NCBI RefSeq assembly: GCF_035958815.1
Contig: NZ_CP108383.1
Coordinates: 8,122,001 to 8,186,000 of the forward strand
Direction of reading: 5' to 3'
DNA from: Nocardia sp. NBC_01327
GTDB taxonomy: Bacteria > Actinomycetota > Actinomycetes > Mycobacteriales > Mycobacteriaceae
DNA: 64,000 nucleotides
Below the pieces are notes generated by a model. It made no database searches. It was not told the DNA's origin and was given only the letters and a program-made list of their open reading frames with translations. Position 1 is the first letter of the stretch, and each line of letters starts with the position of its first letter. The translations under genes were made by a program, and so were the position numbers. This document shows positions 23,062 through 32,520 of this stretch, in pieces.

Positions 23062-25587
23062 CTACATATCGGCGATGGCCGCCAGCGGTGGCGTCCGTGC
23101 CGCACGAATGGCGGGCCACAGCGCCGCGAGCACGCCGACCACGGCCGAGCTGACCATCATGATCACGATCTGCCCCCACGGCACCGCGATCTGCTGCAGG
23201 CCGAGATCCCTTAGCGTGCGCAGGAATCCGGCGCCGAGCCCCAGCCCGAGCACCACGCCGATCACCGCACCGAAGATCGCGATCAGCATCGACTCCAGAT
23301 AGATGGTGCGCCGCACCTGTGGTCGCTGCATGCCGACGGCACGCAGCATGCCGATCTCCCGGCGGCGTTCCACCACCGACAGCGCCAGCGTATTGACGAT
23401 GCCGAGAATCGCGATCACCACCGCCAGCGCCAGCAGCCCGTACAGGATGGCCAGCATGGTGTTGATCTGCTTGCCCTGCGCACCCTTGAAATCATTGCGG
23501 TCCTGCACCTGAACCACGGCCCACTGATCGACGGCCTTCTCCAGGTTGGTGCGCATGACCGACAGGTCCGCCCCCGGCTGCGCGGTGATCAGCACAATGA
23601 AGTTGGTGCGGAAGCTGACCGGCATGACCTGGTCGTACAGCGCCATCGGCGCCACCATCGTGCCGAGCAGCTGGGTGTCCTTGTAGATGCCCTCGACGAC
23701 AACCTGGTACTTCTTATTGTCGAGACTGGTCACATCGACGGTCTGGCCGGCATGCCAATTATGGTCGCCCGCTTCGGTTTCCGACACCATGATGCCGTTG
23801 TCGCCCAGCTGGTCGGTGCCCTGCTTCAGGTCGTAGCCGAGCACCTTGTTCAGGGGCCCCTCGGGCACGGTGCCGAGCAGCTGATCACTGCCGACCTTGA
23901 GCGCCACACCGTGGAACTGCACCACATCCTGCACGCCCGGAATGGCTTGCACCGCTGGCCCGGCCGCCAGCGGAACGCCGACCAGACTGTTGGCCGGTCC
24001 CTGCAGAATGAAGTCGGCCTTGACGCCCTTGTCCACCAGATCACTGATGCTGGCCTTGGACGAGGAGCCGAGCATGCCGATGGCGGTCACCAGCATGAGC
24101 CCCAGGGTGAGCGCGAAGGCGGTGGCCGCGGTGCGGCGCGGATTGCGCAGCGCATTGTTGCGCGCCATCACACCGACCGGACCGAAGGGCCGCACCAGCA
24201 CCGCGAGCACCCGCACCACCGGCTGCGAGAGCGCCGGGGAGGCCAGCAGCACCGCGAAAATCAGTGCCAGCGCGCCGATTCCGACGGTGAGGGCGGCATT
24301 GCCACCGGCATTGCGCGATCCGAGATAGACCAGGATCGCACCGGCCACGCCCAGCACCGCACCGCTGATGGCGCGCACCCGGCTGGACTCGGTTCCCGAA
24401 CCGAGTTCGGCGCGCATGGCCTCGACCGGCGGAATGGTCGCCGCGCGGCGGGCGGGCGCGTAGGCGCTGAACACGGTCACCAGCGTGCCGACGCCGAGCG
24501 CCACCAGGACGGTGCGCGGCTGCAGTGACATCGTTCCGGTCGGCAGGCCCAGGTTGAAGGCATTGAGCAGCGCCGAGAGCCCGAGGGCCAGCCCGACTCC
24601 GGCCGCGAGTCCCAGTGCGCTGCCGAGCAATCCGATGATGAGCGCCTCACCGACCACGGAGCGGCCCACCTGCTGCCGGCTCGCACCGATCGCCCGCAGC
24701 AGCGCCAGTTCCCGCAGGCGCTGCGCGACGAGCATGGAGAAGGTGTTGTAGATGATGAAGGTGCCGACGATCAGCGCGATGGCGCCGAAGGCGAGCAGGA
24801 AGTAATTGATGAACTTGAGCGCATCGCCGATCTGCTTCTTCATATCGGCGCGGACCTGATCGCCGTCCTGCACCTTGTAATCGGGGAAGACCTTGGCGAT
24901 CTGATCGCGCAGCGCATCCGGCTGCACACCGGGTTTGGCGGCGATATCGACGAAGGCGACATGCTCACCGTCGGTGAACAATTGCTTGGCCTGCGCATCG
25001 TCGAAATACAGATTGATGAATCCGCCGGTATTGCCCGGCAGGTCGTAGATGCCCGACACCGTGACGTCGATATTGCCCTTGGACGGGACCAGCACCTTGG
25101 TCTGATCACCCACGTGCAGCCCCGCGAGATCGGCGCCGCCCCGGTTGATGGAGATCTCGCCGTCCTTGGTGGGCGGTCCACCGGCGCTGTACTTATCGGG
25201 CGCGGCGACGGACTTGTCCGGCGGCAGGTACGAGGTGCCGGAAGTCGGTGCGCCGCCGGTCTGTACGGCCTTACCGTCCTTGAGCAGCACCACCGGCCCG
25301 TTCACGCCGGGAGCGACCGCGCGCACATCGTTCATGCCCGCGATCTTGTCGACCGTCTCGTTCGGAATGCCCAGGGACTGCCGCTCTTTCGGGCTTACCC
25401 GGACATCGACGCCCTTGGCCTGATTGGCGAAGATATCGTCGAAGGTGTGCTGCAGGCTGTCGGTGAAGACGAAAGACCCTGCGATGAAGGCAGTTCCGAG
25501 CACCACCGACAGCAGGGTGAGCATCAGCCGCACCTTGTGCGCGGCGAGGTTGCGCAAGGCAACCTTGCGCATGGGACTTCCGGCCAT
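23062..25587 (-). CDS. ABC transporter permease, MacB/FtsX type
   Basis: The 841-aa protein has the double FtsX layout. A first helix is at about residues 18-40 (LLSVVLGTAFIAGSFVFT), followed by a large outer domain, three helices near 270-390, a second outer domain and three final helices (for example ILYGLLALAVVIAILGIVNTLALSVVERRREIG split over the last third). Such permeases do not move substrate across the inner membrane themselves. They use ATP-driven shape changes to act on lipids, peptides or lipoproteins outside. The start codon overlaps the ATPase stop as TGATG, so the two form one transporter. Substrate is unknown. Confidence 0.92.
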   Translation of the reverse strand: MAGSPMRKVALRNLAAHKVRLMLTLLSVVLGTAFIAGSFVFTDSLQHTFDDIFANQAKGVDVRVSPKERQSLGIPNETVDKIAGMNDVRAVAPGVNGPVVLLKDGKAVQTGGAPTSGTSYLPPDKSVAAPDKYSAGGPPTKDGEISINRGGADLAGLHVGDQTKVLVPSKGNIDVTVSGIYDLPGNTGGFINLYFDDAQAKQLFTDGEHVAFVDIAAKPGVQPDALRDQIAKVFPDYKVQDGDQVRADMKKQIGDALKFINYFLLAFGAIALIVGTFIIYNTFSMLVAQRLRELALLRAIGASRQQVGRSVVGEALIIGLLGSALGLAAGVGLALGLSALLNAFNLGLPTGTMSLQPRTVLVALGVGTLVTVFSAYAPARRAATIPPVEAMRAELGSGTESSRVRAISGAVLGVAGAILVYLGSRNAGGNAALTVGIGALALIFAVLLASPALSQPVVRVLAVLVRPFGPVGVMARNNALRNPRRTAATAFALTLGLMLVTAIGMLGSSSKASISDLVDKGVKADFILQGPANSLVGVPLAAGPAVQAIPGVQDVVQFHGVALKVGSDQLLGTVPEGPLNKVLGYDLKQGTDQLGDNGIMVSETEAGDHNWHAGQTVDVTSLDNKKYQVVVEGIYKDTQLLGTMVAPMALYDQVMPVSFRTNFIVLITAQPGADLSVMRTNLEKAVDQWAVVQVQDRNDFKGAQGKQINTMLAILYGLLALAVVIAILGIVNTLALSVVERRREIGMLRAVGMQRPQVRRTIYLESMLIAIFGAVIGVVLGLGLGAGFLRTLRDLGLQQIAVPWGQIVIMMVSSAVVGVLAALWPAIRAARTPPLAAIADM

Positions 25588-26360
25588 CAGTTGGTCTCCA
25601 GCGACTTCATCTTGTCGAGCACGGAATCGGCGGTGGGCGAACGCAATTCGTCGACCAGGCGACCGTCGGCCAGGAAGACCACGCGATCGGCATAGGACGC
25701 GGCGCGCGGATCGTGCGTCACGATCACCACGGTCTGCCCGAATTCGTCGACGGCCGCACGCAGAATCGACAGCACCTCACCGGAAGATCTGGAGTCCAGG
25801 TTGCCGGTCGGCTCGTCACCGAAGATGATGTCCGGCTTGCCCGCCAGCGCCCGCGCGCACGCGACGCGCTGCTGCTGGCCGCCGGAGAGCTCACTGGGCC
25901 GGTGCGTGAGGCGATCGTTGAGGCCGAGCCGCTTGAGCACGGTCGAGAGCCACTCCTCATCGGCCTTGCGGCCCGCGATATCGAGCGGCAGCGTGATGTT
26001 CTCCAGCGCCGTGAGCGTCGGCACGAGATTGAAGGCCTGGAAGACGAATCCGATCCGGTCGCGGCGCAGCTGGGTCATGCCCTTGTCGGACAGCTCGGTG
26101 AGATTGGTATCGCCGATGTGCACCGCGCCCGCGGTGGCCTCGTCCAAACCGGCGAGGCAGTGCATGAGGGTGGACTTGCCGGAGCCCGACGGCCCCATGA
26201 TGGCGGTGAACTCCCCCCGCGCAAACTCGGCCGTCACCCCGTCTAGAGCTCGGACCTGGGTGTCGCCCGAGCCGTAGATCTTCACCAGATCGGTCGCGCG
26301 GGCGGCGACCGTGTCAGCGCCCGCGTCGAGGCCGACGGTATCGGAGACATTCGAAGTCAT
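25587..26360 (-). CDS. ABC transporter ATP-binding protein, MacB/LolD type
   Basis: The 257-aa ATPase has Walker A GPSGSGKST at 56-64, the Q-loop FVFQAFNL, the signature LSGGQQQR, Walker B IIFGDEPT and the H-loop in VTHDPR. A 20-residue N-terminal stretch precedes the domain. The sequence belongs to the MacB/LolD group that pairs with FtsX-type permeases, in line with the overlapping permease gene. The upstream neighbour on the same strand is a Ser/Thr kinase ending 98 bp away, so shared control by phosphorylation is possible but unproven. Confidence 0.94.
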   Translation of the reverse strand: MTSNVSDTVGLDAGADTVAARATDLVKIYGSGDTQVRALDGVTAEFARGEFTAIMGPSGSGKSTLMHCLAGLDEATAGAVHIGDTNLTELSDKGMTQLRRDRIGFVFQAFNLVPTLTALENITLPLDIAGRKADEEWLSTVLKRLGLNDRLTHRPSELSGGQQQRVACARALAGKPDIIFGDEPTGNLDSRSSGEVLSILRAAVDEFGQTVVIVTHDPRAASYADRVVFLADGRLVDELRSPTADSVLDKMKSLETN

Positions 26361-26437
26361 GACGTCCAGTGTGTCGAGGTTCCTCGCCGGACGCCATCCG
26401 GGATCGCCCGGAGAGCCGCACCCTCATGGATTCCTTA

Positions 26438-26460
26438 GATCATCCTGAGGGCTGATGATC
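26438..26460 (-). terminator. GATCATC/GATGATC hairpin after second kinase
   Basis: Seven-base arms (26438-26444 and 26454-26460) enclose a 9-base loop and overlap the kinase stop. It may attenuate reading from the kinase into the ABC genes. It has no T-run, so this is weak. Confidence 0.3.
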
Positions 26461-27958
26461 ACCGCATAGGGGCGACCTCACCGGTGGGCACCGGTGCGGA
26501 AGTGGTCGGATCCTCCGTCGGGTCATAGGTCTGCTCATCGGTCACGCCGGGCGAGGGCAGGTGGGTGGTGATCACCGCGGGCGGCGCCGAGGGCATCTGC
26601 CGATTGGCGTAGGCGATGCAGCCGGCGACCGCGACCACCGGGACCACCACGAGCAAGACCAGACCCAGCAAGCAGCCGCGAAGCTTCGACCTGCGCTTAC
26701 GCGGTTTGGCCGGCGGCTTACCGCTGAACACCGTGCGCGCTCCCGGCGGCTTCCCGCCGCGCACCGGCCCACCCGGCGCGGTCAGCCCCCGGGTGGGCGT
26801 CACCGACGCACCGCTCGGAAGCTGCCTGGCCGCAGGCTGACCCGTGAACGGCGCGGACATGGCCGCCGTCCGAGGCGGCGTCATCCCTCCGGCGTACGGG
26901 ATCTGCCCGCCCACCGCCGGACCGTAGTGGAGCGCGGGGTTCACCGTGTGTGAGCCCGATCCGTGCCGAGGCGCGAATTGCCTTGCCGGCGAGCCGGGTA
27001 CCTCCCCGGCCTGGGGCGCTCCCGACCAGCCCTGACCAGCCGGTGACTGGGTCGCGAATTGGCCGCGGCCCGATCCGTTTCCGGCGGGAGTTGCATTCGG
27101 CGGGAGTTGACGGGTCGGCGCGTAACCGGCCGGAGTGGTGAGCGCCTGCTGCGCCGCGACCGCGAAGGCGGTGCACGAAGGGAAGCGATCCGCGGGTTCC
27201 TTGGCCATGGCGCGGGCCATGACCGCGTCCAGGGCCTGGGGCAGCCCCGGGCGCAGCACGCTGACCAGGGGCGGCGGCTGGTTGAGGTGACCCTGCATGA
27301 TCGCGACCGGATGTTCTGCGGCGAACGGAATATCACCCGTGAGCAGGCGAAACAGGGTGCAGGCCAGGGAGTACTGGTCGCAGCGGTGATCGAGCGGTTT
27401 GCCGATCAGCTGTTCCGGGGCTGCATAGGCGAGCGTGGCCGTGAAGGAACCGGTCTGGGTGAGCCTGGTGGAATCCTCGCGCAGGCGGGCAATGCCGAAG
27501 TCCGCCAGGAAGACCCGCTCCTCGCCCTCATCGCGTTCGAGCAGGATATTGGCGGGCTTCACATCCCGGTGCAGCACACCCTTGCGATGCGCGAAATCCA
27601 GCGCCTTGGCGGTATCGGCGATGATCCGGATCGCCTGCCGCGGCGGCAATTCCGCCGAATTCAGGGTGGAGGCGTCCACACCGTCGATATAGCGCATGGA
27701 GATCCACAGCCGGTCGCCCTCGACGCCGCGATCGTAGATCGGCACGATGTGCGGATGCTCGAGCCGCGTGATCAGATCGGCCTCCCGCTCGAAGCGGGCC
27801 CGAATCTCATTGTCGCCGAACAGTTCCCGATTGAGCAGCTTGAGTGCGGTCCGCCGCGGCAGCCGCGGATGCTGGGCCAGGTACACCGACCCCATCCCGC
27901 CACGACCGAGCTCACGTTCGATCAGGTAACCCGCGAACGTCTCTCCGCTGCGCAGCAC
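26459..27958 (-). CDS. Membrane-anchored Ser/Thr protein kinase (Pkn, paralog 2)
   Basis: The 499-aa protein has the same kinase domain as its neighbours: ELGRGGMGSVY near 16-26, lysine at about 40, the HRDVKPAN catalytic loop and LADFGIAR. It is followed by a long Pro/Gly/Ala-rich linker (about 285-420), a basic patch PRKRRSKLR, one membrane helix and a short Pro/Thr outer tail of about 45 residues. GTG 27958 is chosen because AAAGGGA lies six bases upstream. A shared layout with the other two kinases points to tandem duplication. The outer tail is too short for a folded sensor. Confidence 0.93.
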   Translation of the reverse strand: MLRSGETFAGYLIERELGRGGMGSVYLAQHPRLPRRTALKLLNRELFGDNEIRARFEREADLITRLEHPHIVPIYDRGVEGDRLWISMRYIDGVDASTLNSAELPPRQAIRIIADTAKALDFAHRKGVLHRDVKPANILLERDEGEERVFLADFGIARLREDSTRLTQTGSFTATLAYAAPEQLIGKPLDHRCDQYSLACTLFRLLTGDIPFAAEHPVAIMQGHLNQPPPLVSVLRPGLPQALDAVMARAMAKEPADRFPSCTAFAVAAQQALTTPAGYAPTRQLPPNATPAGNGSGRGQFATQSPAGQGWSGAPQAGEVPGSPARQFAPRHGSGSHTVNPALHYGPAVGGQIPYAGGMTPPRTAAMSAPFTGQPAARQLPSGASVTPTRGLTAPGGPVRGGKPPGARTVFSGKPPAKPRKRRSKLRGCLLGLVLLVVVPVVAVAGCIAYANRQMPSAPPAVITTHLPSPGVTDEQTYDPTEDPTTSAPVPTGEVAPMR

Positions 27959-28024
27959 CGAGTCCCTTTCCGCCGATTACCCGGACCGGACCCTAACGCG
28001 CGCGCGGCGGACCCGACAAGCCCG

Positions 28025-29980
28025 TCAGTTCAAAGGTGCGGAGCGCCACCAGGTCAGTAGGGCGTCCATGCTGCCCGCGACGCCGTCGGTGTACATGAGG
28101 TACTGGGTGCGGTTGTTGTCGCCGGTGAAGACGGTGACCATGCGCGGCCGGGAACCGGTGAACTCGTAGTTGGTGTAGGTCTTGCCGCCGCTGGCATCGC
28201 TGGACGTCTTGTCCGGCTTCAGGCCGCTGACCACCGATTTCACCTTGTCCGCCGACGAGTAGGCGTAGATCCGATAGAACGGATCGTCATTGTTGCCGCC
28301 GCCGAAGCAACGCCACTGCGCCGCCCAATCACCGAAATCGGGTTCGCCGTCGGACTTGTCCGGCGGACTCTTCGGATCGGCCACCCAACAGCTCGCGCCG
28401 TTGTAGCCGGTATCACCGGTGGCGGTGGCCGGGACCAGATGCGAGAACTGGGCGCTGATCCCGGCCACATCGGCCGGTGTACCGGACGAGCTCCCGGAGG
28501 AGGCGGGGGCGGCGGAGGTGGACGCGTGGGCCGGGGTGGACGCGTACGCGGAAGTTGTCGGCGCCTTCGCGGTGGTGGTCGTGCCACCGGCCTTATTGCT
28601 GCCGCCGCTGAGCGCGACCAGCACCACGACGGCCGCGATGGCGAGCACTACAACGCCGATGATCGCGCCGATGATCAGTCCGGTATTGGACTTCTTCGGC
28701 GGCTGCGCGTGGGGCGGGCCCATCGGAGGGCGCATATTCGGCGGCGGCCCCGCCGGATTGGCATGGTTGCCGGACTGATTCGCGTAGTTACCGGACTGAT
28801 TCGCGTAATTGCCCGACTGATTCGTGTAGTTGTACGTCGGCGGGCCGGTGTACTGATTCGTCGGCCGGGCGCCGGAGTTATACAGCTGCTGCGGCGGCGG
28901 TGTGGCCGTATTCACCTGTGCCGAATACTGATTCGGCGTCACCGTCGGCGCCGAACCCGAGATGTTCGGCCGCGGCCCGCCCGTCTGCATCGACCCGCCT
29001 GCGGGCTGCATATGCCCGCCGGAGGTCTGCGTCGGCGCGCCGTTCATGAACCCACCGGCCGGCTGCGCGATCGTCGGGCTCGCACCCATGACCGGCTGCG
29101 GCGGCGCGGTACGCGGATTCACCAGCGGCATGGCCGGAGCGCTGGGCGCGGTCAGCGCGCGCCGGGCGGCGGCGGCGAAATCGGCGCAGCTGGGGAAGCG
29201 GTCCTCCGGGCGCTTGGCCATGGCCTTGGCCATCACCAGATCCAGCGAATGCGGCAGACCGGGCCGCAGCCCGCTCAGCGGCGGCGGCGGTTGCTGCAAA
29301 TGCCCCTGGATGACGGCGGCCGGATTGGTCGCCGAGAACGGACCGGACCCGGTCAGCAGCCAGAACAGGGTGCAGGCTAGCGAATACTGGTCGGAGCTGC
29401 CGTCCAGCGGGGAACCGGTGAGCTGTTCCGGGGAGGCGTAGGCCAGGGTCGCGGTGAAGGTGCCGGTCTGGGTGAGGTTCTGGCCGTGGTCGTCGCGCAG
29501 GCGCGCGATGCCGAAGTCGGTGAGATAGACCCGCTCGCCCTTGCCGCCGGTGGATCGCGCCAGCAGAATGTTCGCCGGCTTCACATCGCGGTGCAGCACC
29601 TCGTTGCGGTGCGCGTAGTCCAGCGCGTCCCCGGTCTCGGCGACGATCTGCACGGCCCGCTCCGGCGGCAGCGTCTGCGGAGTCACCCCGGAGGCGTCCA
29701 CGCCGTCGACGTACTGCATGGAGATCCACAGCTGACCGTCTTCGAGCCCGCGGTCGTAGACGGTGACGATATTGTGGTGATCGAGCTGGGCGACCAGATC
29801 GGCCTCGCGCTCGAAACGCGCGCGAACCTCCTTGTCGAACACCATCTCCCGGTTCAGCAGCTTGAGCGCCGTCAGCCGGGGCAGGCGGGGATGCTTGGCC
29901 AGATATACCGAGCCCATTCCCCCGCGGCCCAGTTGCCGCTCGATAATGTAGCCCGCGAAGACATCCCCGTTGGACAGCAT
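28025..29980 (-). CDS. Ser/Thr protein kinase with outer sensor-like domain (Pkn, paralog 3)
   Basis: The 651-aa protein has an intact kinase domain (QLGRGGMGSVY, HRDVKPAN, TDFGIAR). The linker is rich in Gln/Asn/Pro and carries a run of SGNYANQ-type repeats. A membrane helix follows (around IIGAIIGVVVLAIAAVVVLV), then an Ala/Ser/Thr stretch and a folded outer domain of about 150 residues with two cysteines (ASCWV and WRCFG). That domain could sense cell-wall or small-molecule signals. ATG 29980 is preferred because GGGAG is well spaced and it aligns with the other kinases. It is divergent from endonuclease IV. Confidence 0.93.
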   Translation of the reverse strand: MLSNGDVFAGYIIERQLGRGGMGSVYLAKHPRLPRLTALKLLNREMVFDKEVRARFEREADLVAQLDHHNIVTVYDRGLEDGQLWISMQYVDGVDASGVTPQTLPPERAVQIVAETGDALDYAHRNEVLHRDVKPANILLARSTGGKGERVYLTDFGIARLRDDHGQNLTQTGTFTATLAYASPEQLTGSPLDGSSDQYSLACTLFWLLTGSGPFSATNPAAVIQGHLQQPPPPLSGLRPGLPHSLDLVMAKAMAKRPEDRFPSCADFAAAARRALTAPSAPAMPLVNPRTAPPQPVMGASPTIAQPAGGFMNGAPTQTSGGHMQPAGGSMQTGGPRPNISGSAPTVTPNQYSAQVNTATPPPQQLYNSGARPTNQYTGPPTYNYTNQSGNYANQSGNYANQSGNHANPAGPPPNMRPPMGPPHAQPPKKSNTGLIIGAIIGVVVLAIAAVVVLVALSGGSNKAGGTTTTAKAPTTSAYASTPAHASTSAAPASSGSSSGTPADVAGISAQFSHLVPATATGDTGYNGASCWVADPKSPPDKSDGEPDFGDWAAQWRCFGGGNNDDPFYRIYAYSSADKVKSVVSGLKPDKTSSDASGGKTYTNYEFTGSRPRMVTVFTGDNNRTQYLMYTDGVAGSMDALLTWWRSAPLN

Positions 29981-30186
29981 GATCCGCTCCCACTTCCTAC
30001 CTCGCGCGCCGGGACCCACCAGCGCGTGACGTACCGCAATCGATCGGCGTGATCGTGCTCGGGCCGATCCGGAAATCACCGAAACCATAGCGCAATCGAG
30101 TTCTACAGAACTATCTCCGCGGCGCGCGGAAGCGCAACAGAGGTGAGCACAATCTCTTGTCGGGGGGCGGCGATACGCTGGCTGCC

Positions 30187-30957
30187 ATGCGCATAGGAGC
30201 ACACGTCCGGCTCGACAGCGATCCCATCGGTTTCGCGGAGAAGCTGGGCGCCGACGTCATCCAGATGTTCGTGGTCGATCCGCAGAGTTGGGACAAACCC
30301 CAGCCGCATCCCCGGGCCGAGGAGATCAAGGCCAGCCCCATCGATCTGGTGGTGCACTCCTCGTACCAGATCAATGTGGCCAGCCTGAACAACCGGCTGC
30401 GCATGCCCTCGCGCACTGCGGTGGCACAGCAGGCGAAGGCCGCGGCCGAGCTGGGCGCGTTCGGGCTGGTGGTGCACGGCGGGCATGTCCGCTCCGATGC
30501 GGAGACCATCGACGGAATCCTCAACTGGCGCAAGCTCTTCGAGCGCCAGCAGGACAAGGGCGGCTTCGCGGTGCCGATTCTGATCGAGAACACCGCGGGC
30601 GGAAACCACGCCATGGCACGGCATTTCGACGATATCGGGCGGCTGTGGGAGGCCGTCGGCGATTTCGGGGCCGGTTTCTGCCTGGACACCTGCCACGCCT
30701 GGGCGGGCGGTGAGGAACTGCTCGGCATTGTCGATCGCATCAAGGCCATTACCGGGCGCATCGATCTGGTGCATCTGAACTCCTCCCGCGACACCTTCGA
30801 TTCGGGCGCGGACCGGCATGCGAATCTGGCCGACGGCACCATCGATCCGCAATTGCTGGTCGAGGTGTGCAAGGCGGTGGATGCGCCGATCATTCTGGAG
30901 ACCCCCGCCGACGGGGTGGCCGAAGACCTGGCGTACCTGCGCGAGCAGGTCGGTTAG
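30187..30957 (+). CDS. nfo: Endonuclease IV (AP endonuclease)
   Basis: The 256-aa protein is a TIM-barrel AP endonuclease that cuts at abasic sites in base excision repair. The metal-site segments are all present: VVHGGHV, ILIENTAGG, CLDTCHAWAGG, DLVHLNSSRDTFDSGADRHAN and ILETP. Start ATG 30187 gives the normal first residues MRIGAHV; a short in-frame extension is unsupported. It stands alone between divergent kinase and dioxygenase genes. Function follows directly from the family. Confidence 0.93.
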   Translation: MRIGAHVRLDSDPIGFAEKLGADVIQMFVVDPQSWDKPQPHPRAEEIKASPIDLVVHSSYQINVASLNNRLRMPSRTAVAQQAKAAAELGAFGLVVHGGHVRSDAETIDGILNWRKLFERQQDKGGFAVPILIENTAGGNHAMARHFDDIGRLWEAVGDFGAGFCLDTCHAWAGGEELLGIVDRIKAITGRIDLVHLNSSRDTFDSGADRHANLADGTIDPQLLVEVCKAVDAPIILETPADGVAEDLAYLREQVG

Positions 30958-31097
30958 CCGAGCGCGGCGGCCGGATCCGGCATACCGCTGCGGTTAGGCG
31001 GGGTAACGGCTTTCGATCCGGCTGCGCGTAAACCTGTTTCGGCGACGGGGCCGGTGGTGTGCTCGAACGAAGCAATCGTTCGAGCGAAAGGCCCAGT

Positions 31098-32030
31098 ATG
31101 TCCGTCGATTACGCCACCACCGCCACCGTGGTGAAGCTCGGCAGCAAGATCGGTGCGCGCATCGACGGCGTCCGTCTCGGAGGCGAGCTGGATTCCGAGA
31201 CCGTGCAGGTCATTCAGAACGCGCTGCACGAGCACAAGGTCATCTTCTTCCGCGGCCAGGAGCATCTGACCGAGGACGGCCAGCACGAGTTCGCGCAGCT
31301 GCTGGGCGCGCCCACCACCCCGCACCCGACCGTCACCTCGAAGGGCGTCAAGTCGCTGCCCATCGATTCCGAGTACGGCCGCGCCAATAGCTGGCACACC
31401 GACGTCACCTTCGTGGACCGCATTCCGAAGGCGTCCATCCTGCGCGCGGTGCACCTGCCCGCCTACGGCGGCTCCACCACCTGGGCCTCCACCGTCGCCG
31501 CCTACGAATCGCTGCCCGCGCCGCTCAAGGCGCTGGTCGAGAACCTGCGCGCCCGGCACACCAATGCCTACGACTACGCCGCCGACCGCAGCGATTCGCA
31601 CGCACCCAATGATCAGGGCAAGGCCTACCGCGCCGAATTCGAGTCCACCTACTACGAGACCGAACACCCGGTCGTGCGCGTACACCCCGTCACCGGTGAG
31701 CGCGCCCTCCTGCTCGGCCACTTCGTCAAGAACTTCGTCGGCCTCACCGCCGCCGAATCCCAGGCCCTCTTCCAGCTCCTGCAGGCCCGAGTGACCAAGC
31801 TGGAGAACACCACCCGCTGGAACTGGCAGCTCGGCGACGTAGCCATCTGGGACAACCGCGCCACCCAGCACTACGCCATCGACGACTACGACAGCCAGCC
31901 CCGCCGCCTCACCCGCATCACCCTGGCCGGCGATATCCCCGTCGACATCCACGGCAATCCGAGCACCATCATCACCGGCAACGCCGAGCACTACTCCATC
32001 GTCGAAAAGGTCGCCCCCCGCGCCGCCTGA
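31098..32030 (+). CDS. TauD/TfdA Fe(II)/2-oxoglutarate dioxygenase, sulfate-ester type
   Basis: The 310-aa protein has the iron site H100-x-D102 (NSWHTDVTF) and distal His258 (ATQHYAIDD), with Arg near 273 for 2-oxoglutarate. Across its length it resembles the mycobacterial Rv3406-type alkylsulfatase ([41 protein letters not shown]). That enzyme oxidatively releases sulfite from alkyl sulfates when sulfur is scarce. GAAAGG sits just before ATG 31098. No sulfur transporter is next to it. Function is assigned by similarity read from memory and the motifs. Confidence 0.85.
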   Translation: MSVDYATTATVVKLGSKIGARIDGVRLGGELDSETVQVIQNALHEHKVIFFRGQEHLTEDGQHEFAQLLGAPTTPHPTVTSKGVKSLPIDSEYGRANSWHTDVTFVDRIPKASILRAVHLPAYGGSTTWASTVAAYESLPAPLKALVENLRARHTNAYDYAADRSDSHAPNDQGKAYRAEFESTYYETEHPVVRVHPVTGERALLLGHFVKNFVGLTAAESQALFQLLQARVTKLENTTRWNWQLGDVAIWDNRATQHYAIDDYDSQPRRLTRITLAGDIPVDIHGNPSTIITGNAEHYSIVEKVAPRAA

Positions 32031-32039
32031 CAAAACCCC

Positions 32040-32132
32040 TTTCGGGTGCGGTGCACATGCGCACACCGCACCCGGAAAGCCCGGCCGGTGCGACAGACAC
32101 CCTCAACATCTCGACTGTCGCACCGGCCTTTT
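32040..32132 (+). terminator. Two tandem hairpins after the dioxygenase
   Basis: The first stem (32040-32053 with 32064-32078) has 14 pairs and one bulged base. The second (GGCCGGTGCGACAG 32083-32096 with 32115-32128) is a perfect 14-bp stem followed by TTTT. Together they form a strong intrinsic terminator, the second with the classic T-run. Confidence 0.8.
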
Positions 32133-32520
32133 CGTGCAAATCAGACCTCGACCTCCCACCCGCTGCATAGGTAATCCGGCTACAGCTCCCGACGTGCCCG
32201 GGGCTGCGCGCTTTCCTTCGGTCACCGCACACCCCTTGTCGCTGCGCCACACCCTCTGTACGGGCTGTGCCGCCTATAAACGGGCTGTGCGATCGATGCG
32301 TACAACCGTGTTGGACTACAACACACGGTGAACGAGCGCATCACTGGTCCGCTTTGACCGATTCCGTCAGCGCCCAGTCCGGTCGATAGGCAACGGCGCG
32401 CGTGGCTTCACGTGCCGCACACGGAATCTCATGCCGCTTCGTGCGCGCCGGGCCAGTTCGTGCGCGGCGGTGGGGTGCGCGGGCGGGGAGCGGGGTCCGT
32501 GGTGGGGCAGAATTGCGGGT
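32133..32520. other. Intergenic region upstream of CaiB gene
   Basis: About 390 bp has no convincing gene. It contains a duplicated CGGGCTGTGC (around 32260 and 32281) and one palindrome described separately. Open frames here are short, Arg/Gly-rich and lack ribosome sites. Confidence 0.5.
32308..32324. promoter_or_regulatory. Palindrome GTGTTG-GACTA-CAACAC, candidate operator
   Basis: Six-base perfect arms around a 5-base spacer lie about 200 bp before the CaiB start, in sequence less GC-rich than its surroundings. The size and form suit a TetR or GntR-type regulator of the acyl-CoA genes. No regulator is encoded nearby. Confidence 0.4.

Noticed and set aside
32134-32520. Small genes in the gap before CaiB
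   Set aside because: Frames are short, overlap each other, have biased shadow composition and no ribosome site.
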